Shown: positions 61,869 to 64,000 of the stretch, in pieces
How positions within the stretch are numbered: the first letter of the stretch is position 1
Layout of the letters: each line of letters opens with the position of its first letter
DNA from: IDS-8 sp040902105
Lineage (GTDB): Bacteria > Pseudomonadota > Gammaproteobacteria > Steroidobacterales > Woeseiaceae
Direction of reading: 5' to 3'
DNA length: 64,000 nucleotides
Assembly (NCBI GenBank): GCA_040902105.1
Contig: JBBDXW010000034.1
Location: 71,576 to 135,575, forward strand
Notes under the pieces: generated by a model
Seen by the model: only the letters and a program-made list of their open reading frames with translations
Told to the model about the DNA's origin: nothing
The model's database searches: none
Translations under genes and position numbers: made by a program

Positions 61869-62651
61869 ATGAAATCCGAGTCGGAAAAAATCAGGCGAAG
61901 AGGCATTTTTCTGTTGCCGAACCTGCTTACGACGGCGGCATTGTTCGCGGGCTTCTATTCCATCGTCGCCGCCGTCGATGGCAATTTCCAAAGAGCGGGA
62001 GCAGCAATTTTTGTTGCGATGGTTCTGGATTCGCTGGATGGCAGGGTCGCCCGACTGACCAGGACGTCGTCGCAATTCGGTAAGGAATACGACAGTTTGT
62101 CCGACATGGTGTCGTTCGGAGTCGCTCCCGCGATCGTGGTCTACCAATGGGGTGTTGCCCGCCTGGCGGAATGGAATGCCACCTGGGGTCGGGTTGGCTG
62201 GCTGGTCGCTTTTTTGTTCGCGGTCGCCGCCGCACTGCGCCTCGCGCGCTTCAATTCCCAGGTGGCGAGCGCGGATAAGCGCTGGTTCATCGGCTTGCCG
62301 AGTCCGTCGGCCGCCGGCGTGGTCGCGGCGTTCGTCTGGTCTTGCAGCAAGTTCGAAGTCGCGGGTCTGGGCGGGCTGGCCGGTGCGTTCCTGGTTACTG
62401 CTGTTGCCGGTGCGCTGATGGTCTCGGATTTCCGCTATTACAGCTTCAAGGAAATCAATTTTGGGCGTCGCATACCGTTTACGTGGATGCTAGGTATTCC
62501 ATTGATTTTTATGATCATTTCGGTAGATCCACCGCTCGTGTTCCTGCTCATGTTCGGCATTTACGCCTTGTCCGGGCCGATTCACTGGTACTGGCGGCGG
62601 CGGCTGGGGACGGCGAACCCGCTGCCTGAGGTCGCTGACGATGACAAATGA
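61869..62651 (+). CDS. pssA: CDP-diacylglycerol-serine O-phosphatidyltransferase
   Basis: A 260-aa membrane enzyme making phosphatidylserine. The CDP-alcohol signature is spread over VLDSLDGRVARLTRTSSQFG and KEYDSLSDMVSFGVAPA (four Asp intact). Eight hydrophobic segments are visible. It belongs to the Bacillus/eukaryote-type (type II) PS synthase rather than the E. coli peripheral type. NLLTTAALFAGFYSIV is typical of the N-terminus. Neighbouring PSD-like gene suggests a phosphatidylethanolamine operon, although the decarboxylase-like partner looks inactive. Overlaps the UDG gene by 11 nt. Confidence 0.94.
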   Translation: MKSESEKIRRRGIFLLPNLLTTAALFAGFYSIVAAVDGNFQRAGAAIFVAMVLDSLDGRVARLTRTSSQFGKEYDSLSDMVSFGVAPAIVVYQWGVARLAEWNATWGRVGWLVAFLFAVAAALRLARFNSQVASADKRWFIGLPSPSAAGVVAAFVWSCSKFEVAGLGGLAGAFLVTAVAGALMVSDFRYYSFKEINFGRRIPFTWMLGIPLIFMIISVDPPLVFLLMFGIYALSGPIHWYWRRRLGTANPLPEVADDDK

Positions 62652-63429
62652 AGCAAGGCGTCTCCAGTACCTCGACGCGCTGGGCATCGACGTTTTCGAG
62701 CGGCGTCGCGGGGATTCCGGGACACCGGCGGTTCCTGCCGAGGACCTCCCGGCGTATCGCAGTCGGGGACCCACGGAGCAGAGCGCAGCAGAACCGTCAC
62801 CCGAACGAACGACCGTTCGTTCCGGGCCGCTTGTCGAAGTTGTGCGGGAACCCCGGAAGCCCGAACCGCCGGACTGGGCGGAACTGCGAACAACGGTTGC
62901 ATCTTGCACACGTTGCGCGCTGCACGGGGGACGCACGCAAACCGTGTTCGGCGTCGGCAGCCGGACGGCTGAATGGATGATTATCGGTGAAGCGCCTGGC
63001 GCCGAAGAGGATCGACGCGGCGAGCCGTTCGTCGGGCGCGCCGGCCGGTTGCTCGACGAAATGCTGCACGCCCTCGGATTGAGCCGGGACAGTGTTTTTA
63101 TTGCGAACATCCTGAAGTGCCGGCCGCCGAACAATCGCGATCCGGCACCCGTGGAGGCGGCGTCCTGTCGCCCTTACCTCGATCGCCAGATCGAACTGGT
63201 GCGGCCGCGCCTCATCCTGGCGGTCGGCCGCATCGCCGCGCAGCAACTGCTGGGTAGCGACGAGACGGTGGGGCGCCTGCGCGGTCGGGTACACTCTTTG
63301 AGCACACCGCAGATCCCCGTCGTTGTGACCTACCATCCCGCTTATTTGCTGCGCAGTCCAAAGCAAAAGCGCGAAGCCTGGAAGGATCTGTGTCTGGCAC
63401 GCCAGGTGATTGGAGCGCACTCCGCATGA
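62641..63429 (+). CDS. Uracil-DNA glycosylase, family 4
   Basis: A 262-aa iron-sulfur UDG. After a non-conserved N-terminus (about 1-80), the cluster-binding Cys begin with SCTRCALHGGRTQTVFG, then the active-site motif GEAPGAEEDRRGEPFVGRAG, NILKCRPPNNRDPAPVEAAS with two more Cys positions (KC and SC) and the final motif VVVTYHPAYLLRSP with the His. Family 4 enzymes remove uracil from DNA. It is translationally coupled to rimI (ATGA overlap). Confidence 0.94.
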   Translation: MTNEARRLQYLDALGIDVFERRRGDSGTPAVPAEDLPAYRSRGPTEQSAAEPSPERTTVRSGPLVEVVREPRKPEPPDWAELRTTVASCTRCALHGGRTQTVFGVGSRTAEWMIIGEAPGAEEDRRGEPFVGRAGRLLDEMLHALGLSRDSVFIANILKCRPPNNRDPAPVEAASCRPYLDRQIELVRPRLILAVGRIAAQQLLGSDETVGRLRGRVHSLSTPQIPVVVTYHPAYLLRSPKQKREAWKDLCLARQVIGAHSA

Positions 63430-63893
63430 TCTCACCCGTTCCGCACTTTCCGGTTCACGTCCGAACCATGATTCACGACGACCTGCCCCACGTGTCCGAC
63501 ATCGAGCGACGCAGTTACGATTTTCCCTGGAGCCACGGCGTTTTCCGGGACTGCCTGCTTGCAGGGTATAGCTGCATCGTACTCGAACGCGGCGATGCGA
63601 TCGCCGGCTATGGGATCCTCTCGGTCGCCGCCGGCGAGGCACACATCCTGAACCTGTGCGTCGATCCGGACTATCGCAGGATGGGTTACGGTGACCGCCT
63701 GCTCGACGAAATGCTGCTGCGCGCAAAGACGGCGGCCGTCAAGGAGATATTCCTCGAGGTCAGACCGTCCAACGTCAATGCCCTTTCCCTGTATCACAAA
63801 AAGGGCTTTCGCCAGATCGCCCATCGCCGCGCCTACTACCAGGCACGATACGGCCGCGAGGACGCCGCGGTTCTGTCGCTGGTCGTCAAATAG
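63426..63893 (+). CDS. rimI: Ribosomal protein S18-alanine N-acetyltransferase
   Basis: A 155-aa GNAT. ATG 63426 overlaps the UDG stop. Motif A is LNLCVDPDYRRMGYGDRLLD with the acetyl-CoA loop RRMGYG, preceded by AAGEAHIL; the C-terminal EVRPSNVNALSLYHKKGFRQ is diagnostic for RimI, and the last Tyr (RRAYYQAR) is the likely general acid. It acetylates the N-terminal Ala of S18. A repeat block follows at the window end. Confidence 0.94.
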   Translation: MISPVPHFPVHVRTMIHDDLPHVSDIERRSYDFPWSHGVFRDCLLAGYSCIVLERGDAIAGYGILSVAAGEAHILNLCVDPDYRRMGYGDRLLDEMLLRAKTAAVKEIFLEVRPSNVNALSLYHKKGFRQIAHRRAYYQARYGREDAAVLSLVVK

Positions 63894-63900
63894 CGCCCCG

Positions 63901-63970
63901 GTAGGAGCCCGCCATTGCGGGCGACCCCGACGGAAAAGGGGACACGGAAAAGGGGACAGTGACCTTTTTC
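63901..63970. repeat. Family A repeat unit plus GGGGACAGTGACC motif (incomplete at window end)
   Basis: GTAGGAGCCCGCCATTGCGG and the following GCGACC begin 7 nt after the rimI stop. A second motif AAGGGGACAGTGACCTTTTT (63950-63970) is the one nested inside the palindrome at 18036. The inverted partner, if present, lies beyond the window. Confidence 0.75.
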
Positions 63971-64000
63971 CTCCTCGAGGCTCACAATCTTCCCCGCGCG

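Overview
The window is a chromosomal segment of a high-GC Gammaproteobacterium. The evidence is gene order and content: rnfABCDGE-nth, a homodimeric E1 pyruvate dehydrogenase operon (aceE-aceF-lpd), metG beside apbC and dcd, purMN beside a DUF2066 gene, a CDP-alcohol phosphotransferase gene and hda, and twin PilT/PilU retraction ATPases. The family cannot be fixed from sequence alone; an unclassified Chromatiales/Woeseiales/Steroidobacterales-like lineage is the best guess.

Region 1 (1-9.8 kb) is accessory and partly decayed. Two type IV pilus GspH/FimT pseudopilins and a Fur-family regulator precede a tRNA-Thr(CGT). A 36-nt copy of the tRNA 3' half lies 3.1 kb downstream and brackets a decaying block (HigBA remnant, PepSY pseudogene, HIT and VOC proteins) that looks like an old tRNA-targeted island. 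A PIN toxin/antitoxin pair, a secreted six-hairpin glycosidase, an AlkD-like protein and a decapitated deacetylase follow. Region 2 (9.8-26.8 kb) is mostly housekeeping: AI-2E family transporter, DUF421 pair, a GAF-PAS-PAS-GGDEF-EAL protein, nadC, monothiol glutaredoxin, RNase T, an M17 peptidase and the PDH operon.

Region 3 (26.9-33.7 kb) is a small chromosomal integron, all cassettes reading away from the integrase. The integrase gene keeps every IntI feature but carries one in-frame stop. Cassettes 1 (orphan 290-aa protein) and 2 (serine beta-lactamase-fold lipoprotein) are validated by complementarity between the first bases of each cassette and the R'' box of its own attC. A methyltransferase cassette and a 138-aa orphan follow, separated by an IS3 remnant. 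The last attC is split by an IS110-family element. Upstream of its transposase lies a candidate bridge RNA with two guide loops: one matches both sides of the interrupted attC, the other matches the element's own ends, with a shared CG core. This is the most striking signal in the window: an RNA-guided IS apparently programmed for integron attC sites.

Region 4 (33.8-64 kb) is core: a DoxX/DUF2063/DUF692 cluster resembling a bufferin-type metallopeptide locus but lacking a visible precursor, rnf-nth, metG, pilT/pilU with a HEAT-repeat Ser/Thr kinase, apbC, dcd, purNM, DUF2066, CDP-alcohol transferase, hda, wrbA, arsC-like, proS, a PSD-like protein without its cleavage site, pssA, a family-4 UDG and rimI. 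Three families of intergenic palindromes punctuate the region. In the largest (three copies of about 180-200 bp) a conserved core is flanked by arms that differ between copies yet stay complementary within each copy.
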